A DNA stretch of 53,090 nt from Cytophagales bacterium (GTDB lineage: Bacteria; Bacteroidota; Bacteroidia; Cytophagales; 172606-1), in NCBI GenBank assembly GCA_030446715.1, contig JAUJMU010000014.1, forward strand, positions 121,363 to 174,452. Reading direction: 5' to 3'. A program made the position numbers and the translations under genes. The notes beneath the pieces are model-generated. The model saw only the letters and a program-made list of their open reading frames with translations, had not been told where the DNA came from and did not search any database. Positions within the stretch are counted from its first letter, which is position 1. The number at the start of each line of letters is the position of its first letter. Of the stretch, positions 18,178-27,586 are shown in pieces.

Positions 18178-18963
18178 TCATTTAACTCCGTTGGTGCTGC
18201 CTTTCAAAAAGAAATCGAAGGTATCACCGCGTAAACCAAGACGGATTGTTTCAAGCGGAACCACCTCATTGGGAGCAATATTGCCAAGGTTGACATTGGC
18301 ACCAAGCAGCTTGATAAACCAGACCTGCTGTGCTTTCTGAGGGGCTTCCCAGATGATTTTTTCAGAAGGTATCCTGGTCAGAATCTCTTCTACCAGACCG
18401 GAGCGAACCTCGCCGGTGGACCGGAAAAGACCCACATTGCCGCTTTCCCGGGCCTCGCCGATCACTTTCCACGCGCCGGCATCGAGTTCCTTCTGCATCA
18501 GCGCAATCCACTTATACGGAGGAATGATCTTCTGATCGTCTTTGGATCCGACTTCGGACAATACGGTCACCTGCCGGGCCAGTGTCCGGATGTACTCGCA
18601 TTTCTCATCGTGATCCATATCCAGCGAACCGTCTGATACTTCGGCAAAGGTCATTTCGTAAGTATCAAGTACCCGCCGGTAGTCTTCAAACTGATTGCGG
18701 ACTACAAAAGCTTCAAACAGGGTGCCGCCAAAGTAAGTAGGGATACCAGCCTCCCGGTAGAGCTGAAGTTTGGTTTCCAGAACATTCCTTGGTGTGACAA
18801 AAGAGGTAGCCCAGCCCAGTTTAACAATGTCCACGTACCCGCTGGAAACCTCCAGAAAATCTTCAGCCTCTCTGATGCTCAGGCCTTTATCCATGACCAT
18901 GGTATAGCCATGTTCACGGGGTTTAAGGGTGCGCTCAGGCAGGTGACTCAGTTCGTAATTCAT
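18178..18963 (-). CDS. comA: Phosphosulfolactate synthase
   Basis: 261 aa. Family landmarks: KPREHGYTMVMDKGLS, VDIVKLGWATSFVTPRNVLETK, GIPTYFGGTLFEAF, EVSDGSLDMDH and VLSEVGSKD. The enzyme adds sulfite to phosphoenolpyruvate, giving (R)-2-phospho-3-sulfolactate, the first step of coenzyme M synthesis in methanogens; homologues also occur in bacteria that make sulfolactate. Bacteroidota do not make coenzyme M, so a role in sulfonate or sulfonolipid metabolism is an inference. It follows the TPR gene after 103 bp on the same strand. Confidence 0.93.
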   Translation of the reverse strand: MNYELSHLPERTLKPREHGYTMVMDKGLSIREAEDFLEVSSGYVDIVKLGWATSFVTPRNVLETKLQLYREAGIPTYFGGTLFEAFVVRNQFEDYRRVLDTYEMTFAEVSDGSLDMDHDEKCEYIRTLARQVTVLSEVGSKDDQKIIPPYKWIALMQKELDAGAWKVIGEARESGNVGLFRSTGEVRSGLVEEILTRIPSEKIIWEAPQKAQQVWFIKLLGANVNLGNIAPNEVVPLETIRLGLRGDTFDFFLKGSTNGVK

Positions 18964-19066
18964 TCCTGATGTTGATTGTTGCTATGGCAGAAAAAAAGGT
19001 TATCGCGTTAGCGGGCTGGCTACCAGGCAGCGCCTCATAAACACAATAACCTCATCTTATCATTAT

Positions 19067-20473
19067 CTAACTTTTCCGGTACTGATCGATGATCTTGTAC
19101 AGCGCTTTCTGGGTTTCCGGCTGCGGGAAAAATTCAAAAAGCATTGTATGTTTTCCGAAGTCCAAAGTTAATGCATTTTCCAGATATTGAAAGGCCTCCC
19201 GGTAACGACCGGCATTGATCAGGTAGGAGGCAGCGTAATAGTGAAGGTCGGCATTTTCGGGAGTCTCCTCAATGCCTTCAGCCGCAAGGTCAGCTGCCTT
19301 CAGGAAATCTCCCTGATCGTACAGGAGCAGCGACCAGTTGATCCATATGTCGGGACAGGCAGGCTCCAGTTCACCGGCCTTCTCGTAAGCTTCCACACTC
19401 GACACCACGTTGCCGATCTGCGCCTCAGCCTGGGCCACAGCCAGCCAGTACTCATAATTCTCCGGGTTCAGTAAAGTGGCCTTTTTGAGAAAGTGAATGG
19501 CTTCAAACCACTTCTCCTGCGCGTCCAGGCAGACACCTACGCCGTACCAGGCTTCGTCCCACAACTGATCCAGCTTGATGGCCTTCTGGTAATAGGAAAC
19601 GGCCATATCGAACTGCCCGGTTCTTTCGTAGGTGGCTCCGAGGCAGCAGTAGGTGTCAGGCGTAGGTTCTTCGTGATCCAGCGTCTTCAGGTAGCATTCA
19701 CGGGCCTGCACGCAGTCGTTGAGATTCATGTACGCATTGCCCATATTGAAATAGGCTGAAGCGAAGTCGTCCTTGATCAGAGTGGCATACTCGTAGGCGG
19801 CAATGGCATCATCAAACCTTTCAAGCTTACTGTAGGCGATTCCGATATTGTACCAAGCATTGTGTGAATAGGGATCACTGTCTATAAACTGCTGGTAGTA
19901 CGACAGGCTCTCTTCCAGCTGGTTGGTGATGTCCAGGCAATAGGCAAGTTCGTAAAGTGCATTTTCGTGGTTATGGTTACGCGCAATGGCGTCTTTATAA
20001 CTGGCAATGGCTTCGTTGTATTTTCCCCAGTGCTGATAGGCCAGTCCGATGTTAAAATAGATATCATCCTTATCTTCTGCCCACTGCAGTATGTTCTGAA
20101 AAATTTCGACTGCCTGCTCATAGTTGCCGCTCAGTGAATTTACCGAACCTTTGAGCAGCATGATATCCAGATCGTTGGGGTAAAAAAGTGATGCCTTATC
20201 GAGGAGTTCCAGCGCTTCGGGGTACTGCTGGGTATTGGCCAGCAGATGCGCCTTGTCCAGCATCAGTTCAGTGGAATAGGGGTATTGCTCCAGTGCCATC
20301 TCGCAGGCTTTCAGCGCTTTCTGGTAATTTCCCTCGTCCATATATTCATCTATGATTGATTCATATGTTTCCAGATCAAAAAAGATTGACTCCTGATTTC
20401 TTAACATTTCTTCAAAACGCTGCACAGAATTGCTGCCCTCTTCCCGATCCTTGAAATTAAAGTCTTGTGCCAT
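19067..20473 (-). CDS. Tetratricopeptide-repeat protein
   Basis: 468 aa made almost entirely of TPR units of 34 residues, roughly eleven to twelve in a row (for example EGNYQKALKACEMALEQYP, GKYNEAIASYKDAI, EEPTPDTYCCLGATYERTGQ). No signal peptide or membrane segment, so a cytoplasmic scaffold that binds partner proteins is likely. The start is only 7 bp below the stop of the SDR gene, which indicates translation from a shared transcript. Partner proteins cannot be named; neighbours suggest envelope or sulfonate metabolism. Confidence 0.92.
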   Translation of the reverse strand: MAQDFNFKDREEGSNSVQRFEEMLRNQESIFFDLETYESIIDEYMDEGNYQKALKACEMALEQYPYSTELMLDKAHLLANTQQYPEALELLDKASLFYPNDLDIMLLKGSVNSLSGNYEQAVEIFQNILQWAEDKDDIYFNIGLAYQHWGKYNEAIASYKDAIARNHNHENALYELAYCLDITNQLEESLSYYQQFIDSDPYSHNAWYNIGIAYSKLERFDDAIAAYEYATLIKDDFASAYFNMGNAYMNLNDCVQARECYLKTLDHEEPTPDTYCCLGATYERTGQFDMAVSYYQKAIKLDQLWDEAWYGVGVCLDAQEKWFEAIHFLKKATLLNPENYEYWLAVAQAEAQIGNVVSSVEAYEKAGELEPACPDIWINWSLLLYDQGDFLKAADLAAEGIEETPENADLHYYAASYLINAGRYREAFQYLENALTLDFGKHTMLFEFFPQPETQKALYKIIDQYRKS

Positions 20474-20480
20474 GGTTCTT

Positions 20481-21506
20481 TTATTTAGGTGTCATATAAT
20501 TATCAGAAGTTTTGCCCGCCGGTGGTTGATTGCCGTATTTCTCAGCAAGCGCATTACAGGTCCATTGCAACGTATCCCCAAAACTTCTGAACGAAAAATC
20601 AAGCGCATTCATTACTTTTTCATTGCTGTACCGGTGATGGAGGTAAGCGGACCGGGCGGTTTCCCTTGTGATAAGCGGAGCCTTGCCCGTGATCAGACTA
20701 CGCAGCCATTCTGTGCGCCAGCCAATCTGTGTCATCCATGGCTTTGCTTCAATCTTTGGCGGCTTCTTGCCAAAGGACTCAGCCATTCCGCGGAACAGAT
20801 CGCGGTACGGAATGTTTCCTGCGTTTAATATAAACTTTTCTGAGATAATATTAGAATTGATGAGCTTATAAATTACCTCGGCTACGTCTCTTACATCAAC
20901 ATAATTGACCGTTCCGGGTGGGTAAAAGAGGTGTTCGTTCCAGGCATATCTGAACAGCCGGGTGCTGCTCCGGTTCCAGTCGCCTGCGCCCAGCACCACT
21001 GAGGGGTTGACAATCACGGCGGGCAGGCCTTCTGCAATGCCACGCCATACCTCAAGCTCAGCGAGGTACTTGGATTGCGCGTAGGCAGTATTCAGTCCGG
21101 ACTCTTCCCAGGGGGTGGTTTCGGTAATCAAAAGCTTTTTTTTATTTCTACCCAGTGCGGCAACCGAACTGACAAAGCAAAGCTTTCTGACGTTCTTCCG
21201 GAGGCACGCATTGACAACATTGGTGGTGCCCTCTACGTTCACTTTGAACATCTTTTGCCTCTCACTGGGCAAAAAGGAAACGACTGCTGCCGCGTGGATT
21301 ACCCAATCGCCGGGCTGAATGGCATCAGTGAGCAGCGTTGGGTCAAGCACATCACCCTCCACCCAGCTGATCCGGTCCGCTACGTCAGACAGACTGTCAA
21401 GCTGGCTGTGGCTGCGGTGCAGGAGGCGTACCTTGTACCCCTGCCGGATGAATAATTTTGCTGCATAGCTTCCGATCAGGCCATTGCCGCCGGTGATAAA
21501 GACCAT
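20481..21506 (-). CDS. NAD-dependent epimerase/dehydratase (extended SDR)
   Basis: 341 aa. Rossmann glycine motif ITGGNGLIGSYAA at the very N-terminus (GxxGxxG), a nearby VIHAAAVVSF, and the catalytic YAQSKYLAE (YxxxK) place it in the extended short-chain dehydrogenases, close to dihydroflavonol reductase or 3-beta-HSD-like members (VIVNPSVVLGAGDWNRSSTR). The substrate is unknown. Next to the exopolysaccharide genes a sugar-nucleotide role is tempting, but the motif set points equally to a ketone or aldehyde reductase. Tightly spaced to the TPR gene. Confidence 0.9.
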   Translation of the reverse strand: MVFITGGNGLIGSYAAKLFIRQGYKVRLLHRSHSQLDSLSDVADRISWVEGDVLDPTLLTDAIQPGDWVIHAAAVVSFLPSERQKMFKVNVEGTTNVVNACLRKNVRKLCFVSSVAALGRNKKKLLITETTPWEESGLNTAYAQSKYLAELEVWRGIAEGLPAVIVNPSVVLGAGDWNRSSTRLFRYAWNEHLFYPPGTVNYVDVRDVAEVIYKLINSNIISEKFILNAGNIPYRDLFRGMAESFGKKPPKIEAKPWMTQIGWRTEWLRSLITGKAPLITRETARSAYLHHRYSNEKVMNALDFSFRSFGDTLQWTCNALAEKYGNQPPAGKTSDNYMTPK

Positions 21507-21551
21507 GCAGGAAAATTAACCAAAAATAGCTTAAACGGTGTAAGGGGGCAA

Positions 21552-22295
21552 TTAAAGAATGTGGTTGAGCAGGTCAAGGGTCAGCAGTTTGGCGTAGTAC
21601 TTTTTGCTCTGCGCCAGATGCAGGGACTGAATGTGCTTGAGGGAATGGCAGTCGGTACCGGCAAAGTGGACCATGCGGTTGTCTACCAGTTTTTCGGCAA
21701 TAACCTGGGCCGGAACCGAATAGTAGCCGGAGAGAGAATTGATGTTGATCTGCAGCAAAACGCCCATCTCGTAGATTTCGCGGATCTTGCTGAAGTTGTC
21801 GTGAAAGTAGATGTAGCGTTCCGGGTGGGCCAGCACGGGCTTGTACCCCTGTGATTTCATCAGGAAAATGGCTTCCTGCAACTGCACCGGAGGATTGATG
21901 TAGGAGGTTTCAAAAAGCACGTAATTGTTGCCGAAGGTAAGCATCGGCTCTTCGCGGCGCAGCTTCTCCATAAACCACTCATCGAGGTAGTACTCAGCGG
22001 CGGCTTTCAGTTCAATATTCCAGCCTTTCTGATTTACGGCCAGCTGGACTTTGATCAGTTTCTCGTGGATGATGGCAGGCGTATTTTTGTAAAAATCGCC
22101 CATAATGTGGGGGGTAGCAGTCAGCTTGCGGTAGCCCATATCAATCAGCTCCCCGATCAGGGCCAGCGACTGTTCCATATTTTTGGCCCCGTCGTCAATG
22201 CCCGGCAGAATGTGCGAATGCATATCCGCAACCAGCGGAATGGCTTTCAGATACGCATTTTCTTCTTTAGCACTTTTTTTGAAGAAGGAAATCAT
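21552..22295 (-). CDS. CpsB/CapC-type protein-tyrosine phosphatase
   Basis: 247 aa PHP-family metal-dependent phosphatase. The N-terminal metal motif ADMHSHILPGIDDGAKNMEQSL, then TATPHIMG, VLAHPERY and FAGTDCHS contain the histidine and aspartate ligands of the manganese centre. It removes phosphate from the tyrosine-rich tail of its cognate BY-kinase and so controls polymer length and export. The start overlaps the end of the Wzc-like kinase gene by 4 bp, which fits a translationally coupled kinase-phosphatase pair. Confidence 0.94.
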   Translation of the reverse strand: MISFFKKSAKEENAYLKAIPLVADMHSHILPGIDDGAKNMEQSLALIGELIDMGYRKLTATPHIMGDFYKNTPAIIHEKLIKVQLAVNQKGWNIELKAAAEYYLDEWFMEKLRREEPMLTFGNNYVLFETSYINPPVQLQEAIFLMKSQGYKPVLAHPERYIYFHDNFSKIREIYEMGVLLQININSLSGYYSVPAQVIAEKLVDNRMVHFAGTDCHSLKHIQSLHLAQSKKYYAKLLTLDLLNHIL

Positions 22296-24727
22296 TTGAT
22301 TTTACTTAATAGGCCCTTCAGCTTTTTGATTCCTTTGCTTTTTACCTCATCATCATCATCGTAGTAACTGCTTCCGTATCCGTATCCGTACCCATAGCCA
22401 AACTGGCCATTGTTCTTGAGGGCGTTTAATATGACGGCTAATTTGCTGAAGTTGTTGTTGCGAATCAGCTTATTAATATTTTTAATGAAAACCCGTTTGG
22501 AGTAATCTGCCCGCACGACGTAAATCGGCAGGTCAACCTTCCGCATGACCAGCACTCCATCCGTCACAAGGCCGATAGGAGGCGTATCAATGATGATTAC
22601 ATCATACTTCAGGTGCAGTTCTTTTAACAAGGTATCAAATTCAGGCCTTAAAATCAACTCCGACGGATTGGGAGGCGTCGGCCCGGCTGCAATAAAATCA
22701 AGGGTTTCGATCGGCGATGACCTGATACACTCCGCCAGCGTGTGTTTACCGATCAGAAGCGTACTGATGCCGTTGTAGTTTTCTTCGTCAAAAGCAGTGT
22801 GTACCTTTGGGCGGCGCATGTCGAGGTCAAGAATCACTACCCTTGCCCCGGACAGCGCAATCACTCCACCCAAGTTGATTGCCACAAAAGTCTTGCCTTC
22901 CCCGCTGATTGTGGAGGTAACGGAAATAATTCTTTTGCGCTGGCTGTTGGGAAACATGAATTCCATGTTGGTGCGCACCGAACGAAGGGCCTCGCTGATG
23001 GAAGCTTTGGGGTTCCGGTGAACAATTAGCCTGGAAACATTCATCTTTTCCCGGATGTAGGCCGGAATAATGCCAAGAATCGGTGCGCTGGTGGTTCTTT
23101 CCAGTTCCCGCTGGTTGGCTATGGTATCGTGCAGGAAGTACCTTGACGTTACCAGCAGCATACTGATAAACAGACCCATGACGGCACAGCCTGCGTAGAT
23201 GATCATCCGGTCGGGTGCAATAGGAACAGTCGGATTGCTGGCCGGCGACAATACGACAAACTCCTCTACCGTGCCTGCCTCTGCAATACCAAGCTCTGCT
23301 TTCTTGTCCAGCATCAGGGTGTAATACTTTTCGGTAAGGTCTTTCAGCCTTTTTACCCGGGTGTATTCAGTTCCCTTGGCCGGCAGGCCGGCAAATTCAT
23401 TTTCGAGTTTCCGGAGTCCGGCATCTGTCCGGCCGATTTTCTCCATCAGCAGCTTCCGGTTCTGGCTGATCAGGGCAGAAGCACTTTCGCGGGCCAGCCG
23501 GATTTGTTTCTCCTTGGACTGAAAGGCAAACGTAGTTTCGCGGGTGGTGCTGGCCAGCATGGCCCTCTCCTGCTGCAGGCGGTTGATGTCGTTGGTATAC
23601 GTCTGCAACTGAGGATCCGGCAGCAGGGGTACCGACGGAATGAAAGTAGAAAGATCACCTTTGTTGCCGATCAGTTCCTGCAGGCGGTTCAGCAGCGTCA
23701 TCTGCATGGTCTGCTCGGATCTGGCCTGCAGCAGCTCGTCAATCTTGCCGGCATATTTGCTCACCTCGGCACTGACGTCACTGGATTTGTTCCGCACCAC
23801 AAACTGTTCAAGCTGCAGTTCATATTCCTGCAGTTTGTCTTCAGTCCGCTTGAGCTGCTCTTCCAGAAAGGCTATCTTCTGCTTGTTGGCCTTGTTTTTC
23901 AGTTCTTTGGTCTTGCTCAGGTACACGCTGTCAATGGTGTTGACAATATCATGCGCCTTGCGGATATTCTTGTCCTTGAAGAATATACCGATGATGTTGG
24001 CCGCGGGGTTGATCACATCCACGCGGAGATTTTTGCTCAGATACCCGTTCAGGGCATCCACGCTGTTGAGCACAAAGTAGTAGGACGTGTTACTGGACTG
24101 CGGATCATAGAACGGGGTCTTGCGGAATAAGAATTCAAATCTCCCCGTCCTGACTGGCCGGCCGAATCTTCCGGGGTAAGATACCTCCTGACCGTTGTCG
24201 GTGCAGGTAAGAACAAACTGATCTTCATCGGTAATCGTAAGATCAAATGGCCGGTCGTAGGAAAAGCCGTCGGCCCGCAGCACTTCTACCCGGAAGGGTG
24301 AATTCAGAAAACGTTCTTCGTTTTTGATCCGGCTGCGCCCGTAGGCATAATAACTGATGGCAAGATCCATCCGGCTGATTACTTCATCGTAAATCAGCCT
24401 GGAGCGGATCAGTTCAATTTCACCGGAGATATTGCCCGGTCCCTCATTCTGAGTGGGATCAGTGATGCCCAGCACATTGGCTTTCTGCTTGACTTCAAGT
24501 TTGATGCTGGAGGAGGATTCGTACACCGGCGAGGTGTAGCGCAGGTACATATACCCGCCAAAGAGGAATAAGGCGGGAATCAGCAGAATCCAAACGATGT
24601 TTTTCCGGACAATGCTTAAAATTTTAACAAAGTCTATCCCGCCCAGCACATCCTCTTCCTCGTCATTCTGGCTGGAGGAGGTAGATGCTTCCTGAAAATC
24701 CGCACTGCGACCGTTAAATAATGCCAT
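22292..24727 (-). CDS. Wzc-like polysaccharide co-polymerase / bacterial tyrosine kinase
   Basis: 811 aa inner-membrane protein. Wzz-type chain-length domain with two membrane helices (about residues 45-63 and near 508-528), a long periplasmic coiled coil between them with a GNVR-like stretch, then a cytoplasmic BY-kinase: Walker A SGEGKTFVAIN, Walker A' VVILDLDMRRPK and Walker B VIIIDTPP. Near the end a tyrosine cluster GYGYGYGYGSSYYDDDDE gives the autophosphorylation sites. It pairs with the Wza-like exporter upstream and the CpsB-like phosphatase downstream to control exopolysaccharide assembly. Confidence 0.95.
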   Translation of the reverse strand: MALFNGRSADFQEASTSSSQNDEEEDVLGGIDFVKILSIVRKNIVWILLIPALFLFGGYMYLRYTSPVYESSSSIKLEVKQKANVLGITDPTQNEGPGNISGEIELIRSRLIYDEVISRMDLAISYYAYGRSRIKNEERFLNSPFRVEVLRADGFSYDRPFDLTITDEDQFVLTCTDNGQEVSYPGRFGRPVRTGRFEFLFRKTPFYDPQSSNTSYYFVLNSVDALNGYLSKNLRVDVINPAANIIGIFFKDKNIRKAHDIVNTIDSVYLSKTKELKNKANKQKIAFLEEQLKRTEDKLQEYELQLEQFVVRNKSSDVSAEVSKYAGKIDELLQARSEQTMQMTLLNRLQELIGNKGDLSTFIPSVPLLPDPQLQTYTNDINRLQQERAMLASTTRETTFAFQSKEKQIRLARESASALISQNRKLLMEKIGRTDAGLRKLENEFAGLPAKGTEYTRVKRLKDLTEKYYTLMLDKKAELGIAEAGTVEEFVVLSPASNPTVPIAPDRMIIYAGCAVMGLFISMLLVTSRYFLHDTIANQRELERTTSAPILGIIPAYIREKMNVSRLIVHRNPKASISEALRSVRTNMEFMFPNSQRKRIISVTSTISGEGKTFVAINLGGVIALSGARVVILDLDMRRPKVHTAFDEENYNGISTLLIGKHTLAECIRSSPIETLDFIAAGPTPPNPSELILRPEFDTLLKELHLKYDVIIIDTPPIGLVTDGVLVMRKVDLPIYVVRADYSKRVFIKNINKLIRNNNFSKLAVILNALKNNGQFGYGYGYGYGSSYYDDDDEVKSKGIKKLKGLLSKIK

Positions 24728-24730
24728 ACA

Positions 24731-25540
24731 TTAATTTTCCCTGCTGGTGTTAAGAATCAGGATCACGGAGATGATGCTGATGACACTGCTGAATAATCCC
24801 AAAACCGGAGTAATATCTGCCAGAACCTCTCTGAGGGGTCTGCTGACGGGTTCAACGTAAATGATATCATTTGATTTGACCATCAGGTTGGACCTTGTCA
24901 TTCCCCCGATGGTAGACAAATCAATCAGGTAAACTTCCGGATTGCTCAAATCGCCGCGGATCAGCCTTATGTTACCCACTTTGGCCACGTTGCTGATTCC
25001 CCCTGCCATGGCAAGTACCTCAATCAGGTTCATGTTTTCGTTGCGGAGCGGAATTACCTGACTGGATACGGCACCGAGTATTATAACTCTTTTGTTGATG
25101 AATTTAGTTTCAACAAAAGGTTCCGCGTAATAATTATTGTAAGCATTGGCCAGCAGACTGTCAGTCTGGTACAGGGTGAACCCTTCCAGCCGGATCATGC
25201 CGATCAGCGGCAGCCGTACAAAACCATTGTCCTGCACCAGATACTGAATACCGGTACTGCCCTGCCCTCCGGCACTTGCGCCTGCTGCCCCCGCTGCCGG
25301 TCCCAGCGGATTCTGATTGATATTATCGTTGATTATTTCTTCGCCTTTATTGGAAAACAGACGAATCTCAAGCAAGTCGTTTTTCTGAATTGTATAATTC
25401 CTTTGGGTAGTTGCAGCCGCAACGGCCAGTCCGGCGGGTAGCCGCTGGCTGCCCGTGCGGAACATAATATTCTGTCTGTACGATTGGCAGGCGACGCATA
25501 TCAGAAGCGGAATCAGGAACAGACTTTTTTGTTTTCGCAT
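24731..25540 (-). CDS. Wza-like polysaccharide export outer-membrane protein
   Basis: 269 aa from the start MRKQKSLFLIPLLICVAC at 25540; an in-frame ATG at 25678 adds 46 basic residues that do not look coding. The N-terminus is lipoprotein-like, with the modified cysteine perhaps Cys18. A Poly_export domain (YTIQKNDLLEIRLFS), one or two SLBB domains (GAVSSQVIPLRNENMNLIEVLAMAGGI, IIYVEPV) and a C-terminal hydrophobic helix (TPVLGLFSSVISIISVILIL) match the Wza-type exit channel. It is 3 bp upstream of the Wzc-like gene. Confidence 0.93.
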   Translation of the reverse strand: MRKQKSLFLIPLLICVACQSYRQNIMFRTGSQRLPAGLAVAAATTQRNYTIQKNDLLEIRLFSNKGEEIINDNINQNPLGPAAGAAGASAGGQGSTGIQYLVQDNGFVRLPLIGMIRLEGFTLYQTDSLLANAYNNYYAEPFVETKFINKRVIILGAVSSQVIPLRNENMNLIEVLAMAGGISNVAKVGNIRLIRGDLSNPEVYLIDLSTIGGMTRSNLMVKSNDIIYVEPVSRPLREVLADITPVLGLFSSVISIISVILILNTSREN

Positions 25541-25596
25541 TCGGTTGACGTTGAGTGGCTCAGTTTTCTGGCTGATGCGGTCCTGCCTCCGGAAAA

Positions 25597-26139
25597 TCAG
25601 CGGGTTTGCCGCAGGAACTCCTTCAGGGAAGGCAGTTCTTTGTCTTTCGCGGACACCACCGGCTGCCCGGCGCCCCACCTGATGTCCAGTTCAGGATCGT
25701 TCCAGAGAATACCGCTTTCAACAGATTTATTGTAAAAATTTGTGCATTTGTACTGAAGAATGGTTTCCTCCAGGGCCAGAAATCCGTGGGCGAAACCTTC
25801 AGGTATGTAAACCATATTGTTTTGGGCGGAATCCAGTAGGAAGGTTTCATGCTGGCCGAATGTAGGCGACCCGTCCCGCAGGTCAACGGCTACATCCAGG
25901 GCTCTGCCCGTGATTACCCGCACCAGTTTACCCTGGGCGTGAGGAGGAAGCTGCAGATGGAGGCCCCGCAAAACGCCTTTATAGGAGAAAGACTGATTGT
26001 CCTGCACAAAGGAAGCAGGAATGCCGTGCTGGGTAAGCAGCTTCTGATGATAGGATTCGAAAAAGAAGCCCCTCTCATCTTTAAAAATGCGGGGTTTGAT
26101 TTCAACCAGTCCCGTAATGCGTGAGTGTATAAATTCCAT
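25597..26139 (-). CDS. rfbC: dTDP-4-dehydrorhamnose 3,5-epimerase
   Basis: 180 aa from MEFIHSRITGLVEIKP at 26139; a longer frame up to 26217 is not family-like. Cupin-fold epimerase of dTDP-L-rhamnose synthesis: PRIFKDERGFFFESYH, FVQDNQSFSYKGVLRGLHLQ (catalytic histidine in RGLHLQ), KLVRVITGRALDVAVDLR, and VYIPEGFAHGF near the catalytic tyrosine/aspartate. The other rhamnose genes (rfbA, rfbB, rfbD) are not in this window. Same strand as the glycosyltransferase upstream (31 bp) and the exporter downstream (56 bp). Confidence 0.94.
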   Translation of the reverse strand: MEFIHSRITGLVEIKPRIFKDERGFFFESYHQKLLTQHGIPASFVQDNQSFSYKGVLRGLHLQLPPHAQGKLVRVITGRALDVAVDLRDGSPTFGQHETFLLDSAQNNMVYIPEGFAHGFLALEETILQYKCTNFYNKSVESGILWNDPELDIRWGAGQPVVSAKDKELPSLKEFLRQTR

Positions 26140-26170
26140 ATAAAGGATAACCTTTAAACCAACTTTCTGC

Positions 26171-27292
26171 TCAAGCCAGCACCCTGGCCTGCCCCGATAA
26201 TGCATACAATGCATCAAGGTATTTCCCGATCACGATGCTTTCATCAAACTTAGACTCAACCTTATACCGGCTGGCCTTGCCCATTTCCATCAGCGTAAGC
26301 TGGTCCAAATTTATCATTTTCTCCATTTTGGAAGCCAGATCAGCCGCACTTTTTGCCTCACACAGCATTCCGTTTACGCCGTCTTCCACCACTTCCACAC
26401 AACCCGGTACTTTTGTGGCAATCAGTGGCTTGGCCAGAGCGGCGGCTTCCAGCAAAATACGGGGCGTACCTTCCCGGTAGGAGGGAAGCACTACACAATC
26501 AGCCTGCTGTACCACTTCCCGGATATTGTCGGTAGCACCCAGATAAGAGATATAGCCCCGGGCGATCCAGTCACGGAGCTGCTCGTCGGTTACGCCAAAG
26601 GGACTGTTGTCACGGAAGCCTACCAACTGAAAGGTAGCCTGCACGCCCTTAGCCTGCAACATTTTAATCGCTTCAATGTATTCAATTATTCCTTTGTCGT
26701 AGAGCAGGCGGGCAGCCAGCAGAAAGGTAAAGGAGGAATTTCGCCGGAAGGGAGTCGGCAGGAAGTGCCCCAGGTCCACCCCCGAACCAGGCAGTACATC
26801 AGTGATTTCCCGGCTGACGAGTCTCTTTCCTGCAAAATAATTGAGATCGTCGCAGTTCTGGAAGAAGATTTTATGGGGAAAGCGGAAGCAGACGCGGTAT
26901 AGCTGCCTTGCTATCTTGCTGGTAAGGTTTTCGCGAAGAAAAACCGTACCAAGGCCGGATACGTTATTGATAGTCGGAATCCCAAGCAAACCAGCCGCAG
27001 CCGTACCATAGAGATTCGGCTTGATGGTAAAGTGCAGGATTACATCCGGCTGAATCCAGCGGTAAATTTTGAGGAGGCTCGCCAGATACCGGAGATCATT
27101 CAGAGGATTGGTACCTTTATTATCCATATCCACCGGGTGATAAAAACACCCGGCATCTGTGATGCGGCTTACGTATTCATCTGGAGGCGCGATGGCGTGT
27201 ACTTCGAAATTTTCGCGGAGAAAAGAACGAATCAGACCCATCCGGAAGTTGGAAATATTCCAGGCGGTATTAATTACAATGGCGATGCGCAT
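26171..27292 (-). CDS. Glycosyltransferase family 4
   Basis: 373 aa GT-B-fold enzyme. The N-terminal MRIAIVINTAWNISNFRMGLIRSF and FHPVDMDNKGTNP, and DVILHFTIKPNLYG, are typical of the WcaI/Bme6-like GT4 proteins that transfer hexoses to an undecaprenyl-linked glycan. The sugar-nucleotide region is LPGSGVDLGHFLPTP, FLLAARLLYDKGIIEYI and the E(x7)E motif PSYREGTPRILLEAAA. It is the first gene of the exopolysaccharide run (GT4-rfbC-wza-wzc-cpsB), divergent from hflX. Confidence 0.93.
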   Translation of the reverse strand: MRIAIVINTAWNISNFRMGLIRSFLRENFEVHAIAPPDEYVSRITDAGCFYHPVDMDNKGTNPLNDLRYLASLLKIYRWIQPDVILHFTIKPNLYGTAAAGLLGIPTINNVSGLGTVFLRENLTSKIARQLYRVCFRFPHKIFFQNCDDLNYFAGKRLVSREITDVLPGSGVDLGHFLPTPFRRNSSFTFLLAARLLYDKGIIEYIEAIKMLQAKGVQATFQLVGFRDNSPFGVTDEQLRDWIARGYISYLGATDNIREVVQQADCVVLPSYREGTPRILLEAAALAKPLIATKVPGCVEVVEDGVNGMLCEAKSAADLASKMEKMINLDQLTLMEMGKASRYKVESKFDESIVIGKYLDALYALSGQARVLA

Positions 27293-27586
27293 TCCTACTT
27301 TGACTTTTTAGGTAGGCACAAATTAACTTTTAGCTGTGAAGGATTTTATTTCCCGTAAGGAATGCACCCCTGTTGGCGTGTAATGATACTTAATTAATGA
27401 GTTGTTTTTTGAACCTAATCTCAAACACAGATGTATTATTTAATAGATAAAGTATGGCAAAATAGCCGTTGAAACCCATTCTCTGACCACTTCCCGGGTT
27501 TGCAGGCACTTTGATCATAAAAGTGCAGATGGGGGTGGTGTAAAAGCACGTTTTAAATTACATTTATAGACATTTACGCTACAACA
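27293..27586. other. Divergent promoter region, exopolysaccharide run and hflX
   Basis: 294 bp with no supported gene. AT-rich; it must hold the promoter of the leftward exopolysaccharide run and of hflX. The motifs TTAATTTG (minus strand, near 27320) and TACATTTA (plus strand, near 27558) are one base off the Bacteroidota -7 element and lack a clear TTTG partner, so neither is called. Confidence 0.4.

Noticed and set aside
19067-20473. TPR gene as a defence or signalling gene
   Set aside because: It has only TPR repeats and is in a run with metabolic genes; no effector domain, so nothing supports a defence role.
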